Assembly (NCBI RefSeq): GCF_003254155.1
Contig: NZ_QKZI01000008.1
Location: forward strand, 1-64,000
DNA from: Psychrobacillus insolitus
Lineage (GTDB): Bacteria > Bacillota > Bacilli > Bacillales_A > Planococcaceae
DNA length: 64,000 nt
Direction: 5' to 3'
Shown here: piece by piece, positions 7,739 through 17,077 of the stretch
How positions within the stretch are numbered: the first letter of the stretch is position 1
How the letters are laid out: every line of letters starts with the position of its first letter
The notes under the pieces: generated by a model
What the model was told of the DNA's origin: nothing
The model's input: the letters and a program-made list of their open reading frames with translations, nothing else
Databases searched by the model: none
Translations under genes and position numbers: made by a program

Positions 7739-8338
7739 TTATTTAAACCAGCCTTTTTCTTTAAAACGAGAGATTGCTTCAATCCGATTTCCTACATCTA
7801 ATTTATCTAAAATGACTGAAATATAATTTCGGACTGTTCCTGTTGTAATATATAATTCACTAGCGATTTCTTTTGTGTTTTTCCCATTTGCAATTAGCTC
7901 CAACACTTGGCTTTCACGTTCTGTTAATGGATTCTCTTCTTCAAAAGCCATATCAACAAGCTCAGGAGCATAAATTCTTCTGCCGTCCATTATTATACGA
8001 ATCGAATTCGCTAACTCTTCGCTAGGACTATCTTTTAGTAAATACCCATTGACTCCAGCTTTTCGAGCACGTTCAAAATAACCTGAACGTGCAAAAGTAG
8101 TTAAAATGATGACCTTACAGTCACTTCCTTTTAATTCTTCTGCGGCATCTAAACCACTTTTTATGGGCATTTCAATATCCATAATACAAATGTTGGGCTG
8201 TAATTCACTGATGAGTTTCAGAGCTTCTTCGCCGTTATTTGCTTTTCCGACAACTTCCATATCCTCTTCTAAATCTAAAAGTGAACCAAGGGCTCCTAGT
8301 ACCATTCGTTGATCTTCTGCAATGACAATTCGTATCAT
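7739..8338 (-). CDS. desR: response regulator DesR
   Basis: This 199-residue NarL/LuxR-type response regulator has a receiver domain with phosphorylatable Asp54 (IMDIEMP) and a C-terminal helix-turn-helix starting at LTERESQVLELI. It has the same length as B. subtilis DesR. It lies 2 bp after the DesK kinase gene, which in turn follows the desaturase gene des, giving the B. subtilis order des-desK-desR. Phosphorylated DesR activates des transcription after a drop in temperature, which restores membrane fluidity. The ribosome binding site AGGAGG is ideal. Confidence 0.93.
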   Translation of the reverse strand: MIRIVIAEDQRMVLGALGSLLDLEEDMEVVGKANNGEEALKLISELQPNICIMDIEMPIKSGLDAAEELKGSDCKVIILTTFARSGYFERARKAGVNGYLLKDSPSEELANSIRIIMDGRRIYAPELVDMAFEEENPLTERESQVLELIANGKNTKEIASELYITTGTVRNYISVILDKLDVGNRIEAISRFKEKGWFK

Positions 8339-8340
8339 GT

Positions 8341-9471
8341 TTATTCCTCCTGACGTGGTTGTTTAATCACATTTGGCACTCGTATATAAAGTGTTGTCCC
8401 ATTTTTTGAATGGATATCAAGGCTACCGTTGACGAATTCAAGTCTTTCTTTAATCCCACGAAGTCCGTGTCCTTTTGACCATTCGGTTTCTTGATTGAGT
8501 CCAATTCCATTATCATGTACTTTGATAAGGGTTTCTTTAGTAGATTGCTTAATAGAAATAGAACAAGAAGTGGCACGACTATGCTTTACAATATTTGTTA
8601 CAGCTTCTTTTAAAGACATACTGAGTACATTCTCTACAAGAAGTGGAGTATTTACTAGTTCCGGCGATCCGTTTAATTTACATGTAATCTGTGCTGCATT
8701 CAGAATTTGCTTCACACGAAAAAGCTCGTCTTCTAGCTTTGTTCCACGCATATTTGTCACGAGCTCACGAACCTCTTTTAACACAGACCTCGCTGTTTGG
8801 TTAATATCATTGATTTCAATTTTTGCTGCTTGTGGATTCTTTTCAATGAGTCTGCTAGCTAAATCACTTTTTAAGCCTATTAACGAGAGCTTTTGTCCAA
8901 GTGTATCATGCAAATCTCGAGCAATTCTTTCGCGCTCTTCAATTATGATAAATTTTGATATTCGTTTTTGGGCATCCTCTAATTGTCCCTCTAATTGCAC
9001 TCGCTTATGATGGTTATATGTATTGAATGGCAATAAGATTACCCCGATTAAGGTGATAATTAAAAAAGGAAGGTGAGAAATAAATAATTCCATTTGAGTA
9101 AAGAATCCAATAAGGACCGCGACAATGGTAGCTGCTAAATGAATACTATAAAGCACAAAGAAACTAACTTTGTGTTGAATATTTCCAATAAAGAAAGCTA
9201 AGAAAATAGAAAAATATATGTAGCCAAACAAATAAGTCATACTAACACTAATGGCTATTTCTATAAAAACACAAATATATAAAATAACCCCGGTAGATGT
9301 AAATGAAAATCGATACGTAATAAAAAATACAAGCATTAAGGCTAAGCCGATGATGATTTCAAGAGGGCTAGAAGATCTAAAGATAAAGAAGAAAGGGAAC
9401 ACACAAAATACAATCCATGCATATATACTTAGCCACGGATACTTAGGAAATATCTGATACCATTTAAGCAA
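8341..9471 (-). CDS. desK: membrane thermosensor histidine kinase DesK
   Basis: This 376-residue kinase has about five N-terminal membrane helices (residues 12-150), then a coiled linker and the HisKA_3 motif RIARDLHDTLGQKLSLIGLK with His188. His188 is the position of the phosphorylated His in B. subtilis DesK. The ATPase domain follows, with EAVTNIVKHS, DNGIGL and GHGLRGIKERL. DesK senses membrane thickness and order and switches between kinase and phosphatase states toward DesR. Translation starts at TTG, preceded by GAGGTGA. It is separated from des by a terminator and a dispersed repeat, so desKR may have a separate promoter here. Confidence 0.93.
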   Translation of the reverse strand: MLKWYQIFPKYPWLSIYAWIVFCVFPFFFIFRSSSPLEIIIGLALMLVFFITYRFSFTSTGVILYICVFIEIAISVSMTYLFGYIYFSIFLAFFIGNIQHKVSFFVLYSIHLAATIVAVLIGFFTQMELFISHLPFLIITLIGVILLPFNTYNHHKRVQLEGQLEDAQKRISKFIIIEERERIARDLHDTLGQKLSLIGLKSDLASRLIEKNPQAAKIEINDINQTARSVLKEVRELVTNMRGTKLEDELFRVKQILNAAQITCKLNGSPELVNTPLLVENVLSMSLKEAVTNIVKHSRATSCSISIKQSTKETLIKVHDNGIGLNQETEWSKGHGLRGIKERLEFVNGSLDIHSKNGTTLYIRVPNVIKQPRQEE

Positions 9472-9508
9472 TTACTTCACCTCTCATTAGCTTGCGCTTT
9501 TCTTTATT

Positions 9509-9630
9509 GTCTAGCGCAAGCCACCTTGCCCCTCGGGGTCAAATGTGAAATCGCTGTGGTGGCTGAGGAACTGCCTCCTCGCGATTCCCCATTTGCCTGT
9601 CGGGTCAGTGATAGGCGCTTGCGCTTTTCT
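9509..9630. repeat. ~120-bp dispersed palindromic repeat, copy 1
   Basis: The segment begins GTCTAGCGCAAG and ends GGCGCTTGCGCTTTTCT. Inside are CTTGCCCCTCGGGGTC, GGTGGCTGAGGAACTGCCTC and CGATTCCCCATTTGCC. It matches a second copy near 49.8 kb along nearly its whole length. The core can fold back on itself (GCGCAAG with CTTGCGC, CCTCGGGG, GAGG with CCTC). It fills the gap between desK and the des terminator. No gene is in it. Such GTCTAGCTCCAGCGC elements occur as short dispersed repeats in Bacillales (from memory). Confidence 0.85.
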
Positions 9631-9641
9631 AATTATAAAGC

Positions 9642-9675
9642 AAAAACCATTCCTGTATAAGCTGGAATGGTTTTT
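9642..9675 (-). terminator. terminator of des
   Basis: A perfect 12-bp stem (AAAAACCATTCC with GGAATGGTTTTT) lies just after the des stop codon on the minus strand, with T-rich sequence in the stem end. It partly separates des from desKR. Confidence 0.88.
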
Positions 9676-9683
9676 GTGGGAGA

Positions 9684-10736
9684 TCATTTTCCTTCAAAAC
9701 TTGTTTTCTTTGTTTGAAGGTCTACTCCATTATTAGCGTTATTCAGTAAATGTTTAATTTCTTTAAATGTCACAAAGCTTTTATTGGCTTCATCGAACAA
9801 ACGGAAATGAATCGATTGTAAGCTAGTACGTACATCAATCGTTGTTGCTTTTTGTAATGGTGGAGTAGAATCATGTGCTCTTTCCAAGTTATAGTTAGGA
9901 ACTCTTGGGCTTAAATGATGCACATGGTGGAATCCGATATTACCAGTTACCCATTGTAATACTTTTGGTAGTTTATAGTAAGAGCTTCCTTCGATCGCAG
10001 CTTTAATATAATCCCATTCAGATTCATCTTCAAAGTACGAATCTTCGAACTGATGTTGTACATAAAACAACCAAATTCCCAAAGCACCTGCTACGAAAAG
10101 GATTGTTCCTTGGATAATTGCAAATGCTTGCCATCCAATTAACCAAATCATTAGCGAGTAAATGACAATAATTGAAATGTTGATTAAATACGTATTGTTA
10201 CGTTCTTTCGCAGGAGCGCCTTTGCGATTAATACGGTTGCTCACTAAGAATAAAAGAGCGGGTCCAAAACCAAACATTACGATTGGATTTCTGTATAGAC
10301 GGTAAGTAAGTCGTCTCATTGGAGTTGCTGCCAAATATTCTTCAACAGTCATCATCCAGATGTCACCGACACCACGTTTATCTAGATTTCCACTTGTTGC
10401 ATGGTGAATGTTGTGCTCACGTTTCCACTTTTCATAAGCGAATAACGAAATAACCCCTGTAATTGTTCCAACAATATTGTTAGCTTTCTTATTCTTGAAG
10501 AAAGATCCGTGTGTACAATCATGGAAAATAATAAAAGTACGAATGACAAGTCCTGCTGCAACAATTGATAAAGCGACAGTCAACCAAACGGAAATATCTA
10601 GACTCAAGTAGGCTAAGAACCAAACAATAAAGAATGGTGGTACTGTATTAATAAGTTGAAAAATACTCTTTTTCAACTCTGAGTTTTCAAATGGCTTTAC
10701 ATTTTTACGAAGTGCTAATGTTTTTTCTCTGCTCAT
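9684..10736 (-). CDS. des: acyl-lipid delta-5 fatty acid desaturase Des
   Basis: This 350-residue integral membrane desaturase carries the three histidine boxes that bind the di-iron centre: HDCTH, HNIHH and HHVHH, between hydrophobic segments. The length matches B. subtilis Des (352). It introduces a double bond into existing membrane phospholipid acyl chains with electrons from ferredoxin or flavodoxin, which fluidises the membrane in the cold. DesK and DesR are encoded just downstream. A TATGACA-AG-TGTCATA palindrome ~90 bp upstream of the start is the likely DesR box. AGGAGGAATATTA precedes the ATG. Confidence 0.95.
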   Translation of the reverse strand: MSREKTLALRKNVKPFENSELKKSIFQLINTVPPFFIVWFLAYLSLDISVWLTVALSIVAAGLVIRTFIIFHDCTHGSFFKNKKANNIVGTITGVISLFAYEKWKREHNIHHATSGNLDKRGVGDIWMMTVEEYLAATPMRRLTYRLYRNPIVMFGFGPALLFLVSNRINRKGAPAKERNNTYLINISIIVIYSLMIWLIGWQAFAIIQGTILFVAGALGIWLFYVQHQFEDSYFEDESEWDYIKAAIEGSSYYKLPKVLQWVTGNIGFHHVHHLSPRVPNYNLERAHDSTPPLQKATTIDVRTSLQSIHFRLFDEANKSFVTFKEIKHLLNNANNGVDLQTKKTSFEGK

Positions 10737-10819
10737 TAATATTCCTCCTAAAAAGAATTGTTACCCCAACTATAAAGAAATGTTGGTATTAGGAGTAGGC
10801 ATAAACGTCAACTCCTAAG

Positions 10820-10835
10820 TATGACAAGTGTCATA
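10820..10835 (-). promoter_or_regulatory. putative DesR operator upstream of des
   Basis: A palindrome, TATGACAAGTGTCATA, with 7-bp arms and a 2-bp centre lies ~85-100 bp upstream of the des start codon. A TTGACG that may be part of the promoter follows about ten bases nearer the gene. In B. subtilis phosphorylated DesR binds upstream of the des promoter at adjacent inverted-repeat sites. The position and symmetry fit, but the promoter -10 is not clear. Confidence 0.65.
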
Positions 10836-10875
10836 TAGGTCGATTTGCATATTCTCTATGTATTTTCTAGAAAAT

Positions 10876-10907
10876 AAAAAAGCTGACCGAATAAACGGCC
10901 AGCTTTC
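10876..10907 (-). terminator. terminator of putP
   Basis: On the minus strand AAAGCTGGCCG pairs with CGGTCAGCTTT, including one G-U pair, followed by T residues. It lies directly after the symporter stop codon. Confidence 0.82.
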
Positions 10908-10915
10908 AAGTAATT

Positions 10916-12400
10916 TCATCGGTCACGTTTTAACAAACGTAAAGTTTCATCGAATTCTTTTTCAATTTCAGCATTTGGTTTGTAAGTCATTAAACTAACT
11001 AGAACCGTAACAATTAGAGCAAGTATGAAACCAGGTACGATTTCGTATAAAGAGCTTTTAAGAGCTTCTATTGATCCCCAAATTACGACAGTAACGGCTC
11101 CAACAGTCATACCCCAAAGAGCACCAGTAGCAGTAATTTTTCTCCAGTAAAGAGACAGTAAAATAACTGGACCAAATGATGCTCCAAAACCTGCCCAAGC
11201 GAATGATACAAGTTCTAAAATGGTTTCGTTTTCTCCCCATGCAAGAACTGCTGCAATAATAGAAACGACGAGTACAGCGACACGTCCATAATTTACATAT
11301 GTACGATCAGATGCATCTGTTTTAATAAGCGCCTTGTATAAATCTTCTATTAAAGCAGAAGAAGTAACGATTAGCTGTGAAGAAATTGTACTCATAACTG
11401 CTGCAAGAACAGCTGCAAGCACAAGTCCCGCGATAAAAGGATGGAAAATAATTTGTCCAAGAGCGATAAATACCGCTTCTGGGCTTGTTAAAGTGACATC
11501 TGGGTTTTGTGCAAAGTAAGCAACCCCCACTAAAGCAGTTGCAGTTGCTCCAAGTAAACTTAAAATCATCCAACCAATACCGATTCGACGCGCTGATTTC
11601 GTTTCTTTTACAGAACTGATTGCCATAAAACGAACAATAATATGAGGCTGACCAAAGTATCCAAGCCCCCATGCAACGGCAGAAACTCCACCTACAAAAG
11701 TAGTACCTGCGAATAGGCTAAGATGTGTTGGGTTTACCGATTTAATAGAATCAATCGTTTCACCAATTCCACCTGTCATAAATACACCAAAAACAGGAAC
11801 ACATATTAACGCAAGGAACATTAGAAGACCTTGTAGGAAATCTGTGTAACTAACTGCTAAAAAACCTCCGAAAAGTGTATACGCTACAACGACAGCGGAA
11901 ACAACTAAAAGTCCAGTGTGGTAATCAAGTCCAAATGAGCTTTCAAAGAAAACCCCGCCTGCTACCATTCCTGAAGATACGTAAAACGTGAAGAATAGTA
12001 AAATAATTAGACCGGATGCAATACGTAATAAACGAGATGATTGCTTTAAACGACTTTCTAAATAACTTGGAATTGTAATAGAATCGTTTGACACTTGAGT
12101 ATAAACACGAAGTCTTGGTGCCACGAATAACCAGTTTAAATACGCACCAATTGTAAGACCGATTGCAATCCATGCTTGACCCATACCAGAGAAATAAATT
12201 GCTCCAGGTAATCCCATTAATAACCAACCAGACATATCGGCAGCTCCTGCACTCAAGGCTGTAACAGCAGGTCCAAGCGAACGTCCTCCGAGCATATAGT
12301 CTGTTAAATTATTTGTTTTCTTGTAAGAATAATACCCGATAGCTAACATAGCGAGCATATAAATTATGATGGCTGTTAATTGATAAGCTTCTGAAGACAT
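10916..12400 (-). CDS. putP: sodium/proline symporter PutP
   Basis: This 494-residue protein has 12-13 membrane helices and the solute:sodium symporter features of the PutP/OpuE group. These include an early YMLGGRSLGP stretch, the SAGAADMSGWLLMGLPG segment that forms part of the sodium and proline site, and a late helix with MSTISSQLIVTSSALIEDLY. It imports proline with sodium, for nutrition or osmoprotection. The start was set at ATG-TCT (MSSEAYQ) because GAGGAG lies 7 bases before it. An in-frame ATG two codons earlier has almost no spacing. It appears to be monocistronic, with its own terminator. Confidence 0.92.
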   Translation of the reverse strand: MSSEAYQLTAIIIYMLAMLAIGYYSYKKTNNLTDYMLGGRSLGPAVTALSAGAADMSGWLLMGLPGAIYFSGMGQAWIAIGLTIGAYLNWLFVAPRLRVYTQVSNDSITIPSYLESRLKQSSRLLRIASGLIILLFFTFYVSSGMVAGGVFFESSFGLDYHTGLLVVSAVVVAYTLFGGFLAVSYTDFLQGLLMFLALICVPVFGVFMTGGIGETIDSIKSVNPTHLSLFAGTTFVGGVSAVAWGLGYFGQPHIIVRFMAISSVKETKSARRIGIGWMILSLLGATATALVGVAYFAQNPDVTLTSPEAVFIALGQIIFHPFIAGLVLAAVLAAVMSTISSQLIVTSSALIEDLYKALIKTDASDRTYVNYGRVAVLVVSIIAAVLAWGENETILELVSFAWAGFGASFGPVILLSLYWRKITATGALWGMTVGAVTVVIWGSIEALKSSLYEIVPGFILALIVTVLVSLMTYKPNAEIEKEFDETLRLLKRDR

Positions 12401-12526
12401 AACCATTCTCCTCTCATAAACATCATAACATGTCAAAAATTCAGACGCATCACTATTTTGAAAATTACTTATCCCAATACATAAGGATGGTAAACTAATA
12501 GAAAAGACATAAAGGAGGTTTTACTG

Positions 12527-13693
12527 ATGAAGTTATTTCATACAGCAGACTGGCATCTAGGAAAACTTGTACAAGGTGTGTATATGACAGAGGAGCAGAG
12601 AGTTGTATTAAAGCAGTTCTTGGAAGCTATAGACACAGAAAAACCGGACGCTGTTATTATTGCAGGTGATTTATATGATCGAGCAGTTCCTCCTACAGAA
12701 GCAGTGAATTTATTAGATGAAATATTAGCAGAAATCGTATTAAAACGTCATACGCCAGTTTTGTGTATTTCGGGAAATCATGATAGCCCAGGACGATTGA
12801 ATTTTGGGAGTACTCTAATGAAAGAAACTGGACTTCATATAGTGGGACAGTTAAATAAAGATTTGAAATCAGTTGCATTGAAGGATGATTTCGGAGAAGT
12901 AGAATTTCACTTAATTCCTTATGCAGATCCTTCTCAAGTACGCTATTTATTTGACGATGAAGAGGTAACTAGTCATCAAAAAGCGATGAAAAGAATTGTT
13001 CAGGAAATAGAAAAAGACCTAGACACCACAAAACGCCATGTATTTATTGGACATGCTTTTGTAACTCCGGGTGGGCAAGAGGAAGAAAACACGAGTGAAT
13101 CAGAGCGACCACTTGCTATTGGGGGCGTAGAGTATGTGGATGCAGCACTTTTCAAAAGTTTTGATTACACAGCACTTGGCCATCTTCATCAAGCGCATTA
13201 TGTGTTAAACGAAACGATTCAATACGCTGGTTCTCCGCTCAAGTATTCGATATCGGAAGAGCATCATAAAAAAGGGTTCTTTATCGTGAACATAGATGGT
13301 GAAGGCCAAGTGACGCTTGAAAAAAGATTACTCATTCCTAATCGTGATATGCGAACAGTGGAAGGTTATATGAATGCTATTTTGAAACAGCCAATGAGTG
13401 AGGACTTTGTGTTTGTTAAATTGTTAGATGATACACCAATATTATCTCCAATGGAGCAGATTCGAACAGTTTATCCTAATGCAATGCATGTTGAAAGAAA
13501 GTCTTTCAGGACATCTATCATTGCCAGAGAAAAAGAATCATCTAGTCGTCAAAAAGTGGATGATATTTCCTTATTTCAATCTTTTTATGCAGAAGTCAGT
13601 GGAAAAACACCTTCAGAAGAAACAGAACAGTTATTTAAAGAAGTGTTGGCGGACTTGATGGATAATGAGCGAGAAGGAGGAACGATTGCATGA
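12527..13693 (+). CDS. sbcD: exonuclease subunit SbcD
   Basis: This 388-residue Mre11-type nuclease shows the phosphoesterase motifs HTADWHLG, IAGDLYDRA, SGNHDS, GHAFV and ALGHLHQAH, which hold the two Mn ions. With SbcC it forms the SbcCD complex that cleaves hairpins and processes protein-blocked DNA ends at replication forks. The ribosome binding site AAAGGAGG is ideal. Its stop overlaps the sbcC start by four bases (ATGA), so the two subunits are co-translated. Confidence 0.95.
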   Translation: MKLFHTADWHLGKLVQGVYMTEEQRVVLKQFLEAIDTEKPDAVIIAGDLYDRAVPPTEAVNLLDEILAEIVLKRHTPVLCISGNHDSPGRLNFGSTLMKETGLHIVGQLNKDLKSVALKDDFGEVEFHLIPYADPSQVRYLFDDEEVTSHQKAMKRIVQEIEKDLDTTKRHVFIGHAFVTPGGQEEENTSESERPLAIGGVEYVDAALFKSFDYTALGHLHQAHYVLNETIQYAGSPLKYSISEEHHKKGFFIVNIDGEGQVTLEKRLLIPNRDMRTVEGYMNAILKQPMSEDFVFVKLLDDTPILSPMEQIRTVYPNAMHVERKSFRTSIIAREKESSSRQKVDDISLFQSFYAEVSGKTPSEETEQLFKEVLADLMDNEREGGTIA

Positions 13694-16600
13694 AGCCTAT
13701 TCAACTAAAGATGACTGCATTTGGACCTTATAAATTTACGGAAACCATCGAATTTACAGAACTCAAAGATAATCGACTATTCGTTATTTCAGGTGCTACG
13801 GGTGCAGGAAAAACAACTATTTTCGATGGAATATGCTTTGCGTTATATGGATATGGCAGTGGAGAAGATCGACGAGATACAAAAATGATGCGAAGTGATT
13901 TCGCAACAGACGATACGCATACATCTGTTCAGCTAGTATTTGACATTCACAATCGCAGATATCGTATTTTGCGACAGCTTTCACATGTGAAAACGGGAAA
14001 CAAGGGTGCAACTGGAGAACGTTATGAATTTTTTGAAATAAAAGAAACAGGTGAAGTACCGGTAGTTGAAAGACAAATCGTATCGGAAATCAACAATAAA
14101 GTATTAGATATTATTGGACTAACACAAGATCAATTCAGCCAGATTGTCATGCTACCACAAGGAGAGTTTAGAAAACTCCTTACTTCTCAAACAGAAAATA
14201 AAGAAGCGATTTTGCGTAAAATCTTCAAAACAGAACCATATAAAATGATTAACGAACGTTTGAAAGAGAAAAAAGTTGTAGCAGAAGCAGAACTGAAAAA
14301 AGAAGAATTAACTCGAAATAGCTATACAGAGCAAATTGTAGCTTCTTTTCCAATGAGAGATTCTAATGTTTTTCAACTGATCGGGACAGCAAACTTTAAT
14401 ATGTTTCAATTAGTAGAAGCTTTGAGAGAGGAAACTGCCTTTTATTCAGAGAAGATTAAATTAGATGAACTTGCATATAAAGAAGCTTATGAAAAACACT
14501 CAAATAGGCAAACATCCTATCATGAAGCAAAATCTATTAATACTCGTTTTATGGAGCTAGAAGAAAAACAACAGAAATTAGCTAACTTACAAGAGCAATC
14601 GGAAGTATACGCACAAAAGCAACGACAATTAGAGGAAGCTGAACGAGCTAGTACGATTGAAACAGTAGAAGTCTACTATAAAGACTTGCAATCAGAATTA
14701 AATTCTAAATTAGAACTTTTAGAAACTGCGAAAAAAGAAATCATTGATACAGAAGGAACTTTAAAAAAAATCACAACTGCATATGTCAAAGAAGATGCAA
14801 AAAAAGAAGAACGTGATAAAAGTGTGGAAGTATTAATTCAGCTAAATGCACTAATTCCTTTATTTGAGGACCTAGAAAAGAAAAAATTTGAAATGCAAGA
14901 GTTAGAAAGACTTACAATGGAATTGAATAGTAAGGTAAAAATAATTAATGATCAATTCATTCATGAAAAAGAGACATGTGCTACACAAAAAGAGCAGATA
15001 GAAAAATTGGAGCAGTTAGTAGAACCACTCGATCAACATGTACAACAATTGAGTGTTTTGGAGGCAAACTATAAAGTTCTCCAGGAATATGTAAAGCATG
15101 AAAGGCAACTGAAAGCTTACAAGTCACAAGAGTCGGAACAAAAAAGACTATTTGATGAAATGAAGAAAGCATATGTTGTAGAAGAGCAAAAGTGGATGAG
15201 TAGCCAAGCGAGTATTTTAGCATCGAAGCTAGTTGATGGAGATGCTTGTCCCGTTTGCGGAAGTACAAATCATGTAATGGCACATGTAGAAACTCAGGCA
15301 CAGACAGTGAACGAGGATGAACTGCAGCAATTAAAAAATCAATTAAACAAACAAGAGTCTAGTTACTTAACTATTGTTGCAAAAAAGGAAACAACTCAAG
15401 AAACTGTAGGAAAAATAATTGTACAATTAGAAGAGCTCAAAATAACTGTTCTAGAAGTGGATCAACTAAAAAAAGATCTTGAGAATCTGCAAGATGAAGT
15501 TAGGACTTTACGTGAGGAAAAGAGTAATCTTTCTTTATTAAAAGAACCATATAAACAGAACCTCTTACTAGTGGATAAATTAGAGCAACAAAAGGTAGCT
15601 TTGGAAATATCCTATCAGCAACAAAAAGGGCTCTGGGAACAAGAAAAAGCAGTCTACGAATCAAAACAAATTTCTATTCCTGCTCAAATTCCCGATTTAC
15701 AAGAGTTGCAAGTACAATTAAAAGCAGCGAATAAGCATAAAGAGCAATTAGAAAGCACTTGGAACGAAGTGCAAAAACAACTACAACAAGCAAAAGAGCT
15801 ACAAGCAAAAGCGCAGACTTCTTTAGAACATGCAAAAAACGCAGAAGAAGAAACTAGTTTAAAATTGAAAAAATCAAAAGAGCAATTTAATAAAGCATTA
15901 GCTAGAGCAGAGTTTAATTCGATTGACTTGTATATAGCAGCTAAGATGTCTGAACAAGACCGTGCAGTGTTGAAAACGCAGTGTATGGAGTACAAACAAG
16001 CACTTCACACACTGTTAGAACAAGTAAGAGAGGGACAAGCCCAGCTTGCGAGTAAAACCAAAGTAGAACTAGCTCCACTGGAAGAAGAACTAGTGCAGCT
16101 AAAAGAAGCATATGAACAAGCTTTAACTTTACTAAATAGCTCGAAGGAATACCAAAAAGCAGGTATTGAATTAGATGAGAAGATCAATTCTACAAGTGAA
16201 CGTATTACTCTACTCGAGCAGCAAGTACATCGGATAACCGATTTATATGATGTGTTAAGAGGGCAAAATCATGTCAAAATTTCATTTGAGCGTTACGTTC
16301 AAATTGAATATTTAGAGCAAATAATTCATGCGGCAAATGAACGTTTGAAGCATATGTCAAATGGACAATTTCAATTGCTTCGAAGTGAACGACAAGAAAC
16401 GCATGGTCGACAAAGTGGTCTTGGACTCGATGTATACGATGCGTATACAGGCCAAACGCGTGATGTAAAAACATTATCAGGTGGTGAGAAGTTTAATGCA
16501 TCTCTATGTCTCGCTCTGGGAATGGCGGATGTGATTCAAAGCTTCCAAGGAAGTATTCGAATCGACACGATGTTCATCGATGAAGGCTTCGGATCACTTG

Positions 16601-16770
16601 ATGAAGAGTCGTTAAACAAAGCAATAGATACATTAGTTGATTTGCAAAAATCAGGACGTATGATTGGTGTCATTTCCCATGTTGCTGAGTTAAAAGCATC
16701 GATCCCAGCAATTTTAGAGGTAGAAAAACTAAAAGAAGGCTATAGTAAAACGAGATTTGTTATTAAATAA
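13690..16770 (+). CDS. sbcC: exonuclease subunit SbcC (Rad50-like ATPase)
   Basis: This 1026-residue SMC-like protein has Walker A GATGAGKTT near the N-terminus, a long coiled coil rich in E, K, Q and L, and a zinc hook CPVC at about residues 520-523 in the middle. A second coiled coil follows, then the ABC signature TLSGGEKF and Walker B with MFIDEGFG near the C-terminus. It uses ATP to open and close the SbcD nuclease on DNA. The length and arrangement are normal, with no frameshift. A terminator follows directly. Confidence 0.95.
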   Translation: MKPIQLKMTAFGPYKFTETIEFTELKDNRLFVISGATGAGKTTIFDGICFALYGYGSGEDRRDTKMMRSDFATDDTHTSVQLVFDIHNRRYRILRQLSHVKTGNKGATGERYEFFEIKETGEVPVVERQIVSEINNKVLDIIGLTQDQFSQIVMLPQGEFRKLLTSQTENKEAILRKIFKTEPYKMINERLKEKKVVAEAELKKEELTRNSYTEQIVASFPMRDSNVFQLIGTANFNMFQLVEALREETAFYSEKIKLDELAYKEAYEKHSNRQTSYHEAKSINTRFMELEEKQQKLANLQEQSEVYAQKQRQLEEAERASTIETVEVYYKDLQSELNSKLELLETAKKEIIDTEGTLKKITTAYVKEDAKKEERDKSVEVLIQLNALIPLFEDLEKKKFEMQELERLTMELNSKVKIINDQFIHEKETCATQKEQIEKLEQLVEPLDQHVQQLSVLEANYKVLQEYVKHERQLKAYKSQESEQKRLFDEMKKAYVVEEQKWMSSQASILASKLVDGDACPVCGSTNHVMAHVETQAQTVNEDELQQLKNQLNKQESSYLTIVAKKETTQETVGKIIVQLEELKITVLEVDQLKKDLENLQDEVRTLREEKSNLSLLKEPYKQNLLLVDKLEQQKVALEISYQQQKGLWEQEKAVYESKQISIPAQIPDLQELQVQLKAANKHKEQLESTWNEVQKQLQQAKELQAKAQTSLEHAKNAEEETSLKLKKSKEQFNKALARAEFNSIDLYIAAKMSEQDRAVLKTQCMEYKQALHTLLEQVREGQAQLASKTKVELAPLEEELVQLKEAYEQALTLLNSSKEYQKAGIELDEKINSTSERITLLEQQVHRITDLYDVLRGQNHVKISFERYVQIEYLEQIIHAANERLKHMSNGQFQLLRSERQETHGRQSGLGLDVYDAYTGQTRDVKTLSGGEKFNASLCLALGMADVIQSFQGSIRIDTMFIDEGFGSLDEESLNKAIDTLVDLQKSGRMIGVISHVAELKASIPAILEVEKLKEGYSKTRFVIK

Positions 16771-16779
16771 GAAGTAGCC

Positions 16780-16808
16780 GCCACAATCTTTCGAGGTTGT
16801 GGCTTTTT
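16780..16808 (+). terminator. terminator of sbcDC
   Basis: GCCACAA pairs with TTGTGGC around TCTTTCGAGG and is followed by five T, starting ten bases after the sbcC stop. Confidence 0.85.
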
Positions 16809-16839
16809 GATGCCGTAATTCTCCTAGTAAATGGCTTAA

Positions 16840-16935
16840 CGCCCGAAAAAGTTGTCTATAAGCCCGTAAATCATCCATATCCGCCTGAATCAGATAGCTA
16901 TAAGCTCGGAAATCATACCTATACGCTCAAAACCA
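16840..16935. repeat. degenerate tandem repeat, unit ~21 bp
   Basis: About five imperfect units follow each other: CGCCCGAAAAAGTTGTCTATA, AGCCCGTAAATCATCCATAT, CCGCCTGAATCAGATAGCTAT(A), AGCTCGGAAATCATACCTATA and CGCTCAAAACC. Each carries (A/C)GC(C/T)CG-AAA and ends in CTATA. The array sits in the ~350-bp gene-free gap between sbcC and the M48 protease. Apart from this array and hairpins I see no gene in that gap. Confidence 0.6.
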
Positions 16936-16978
16936 AAATACTAACTTAGCATTAATCAATCTCAATTTGTGAACAAAA

Positions 16979-17011
16979 AAATGAACTCCCTAAATAAGGA
17001 ATTCATTTCTT
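16979..17011 (-). terminator. terminator-like hairpin
   Basis: On the minus strand AAATGAATTCC and GGGAGTTCATTT pair with one or two mismatches and are followed by seven T. It is the second of two hairpins downstream of the minus-strand M48 gene. Confidence 0.55.
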
Positions 17012-17077
17012 TTCAAATCATTGGTTTATTCGTGTAAAAATCGAGTGCCGTGTACGATTAAATTGGAGTATTTACAA

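Noticed and set aside
11322-11672. 116-codon frame overlapping putP on the same strand
   Set aside because: It is an out-of-frame reading of a clear symporter gene, with unusual tryptophan, serine and cysteine content.
15684-15995. 103-codon serine- and cysteine-rich frame opposite sbcC
   Set aside because: The composition is the mirror of the glutamine/lysine-rich coiled coil of SbcC. It is a shadow frame.
16840-16935. Possible CRISPR array
   Set aside because: Units are ~21 bp and degenerate without separate unique spacers of constant length, and no cas genes are in the window.
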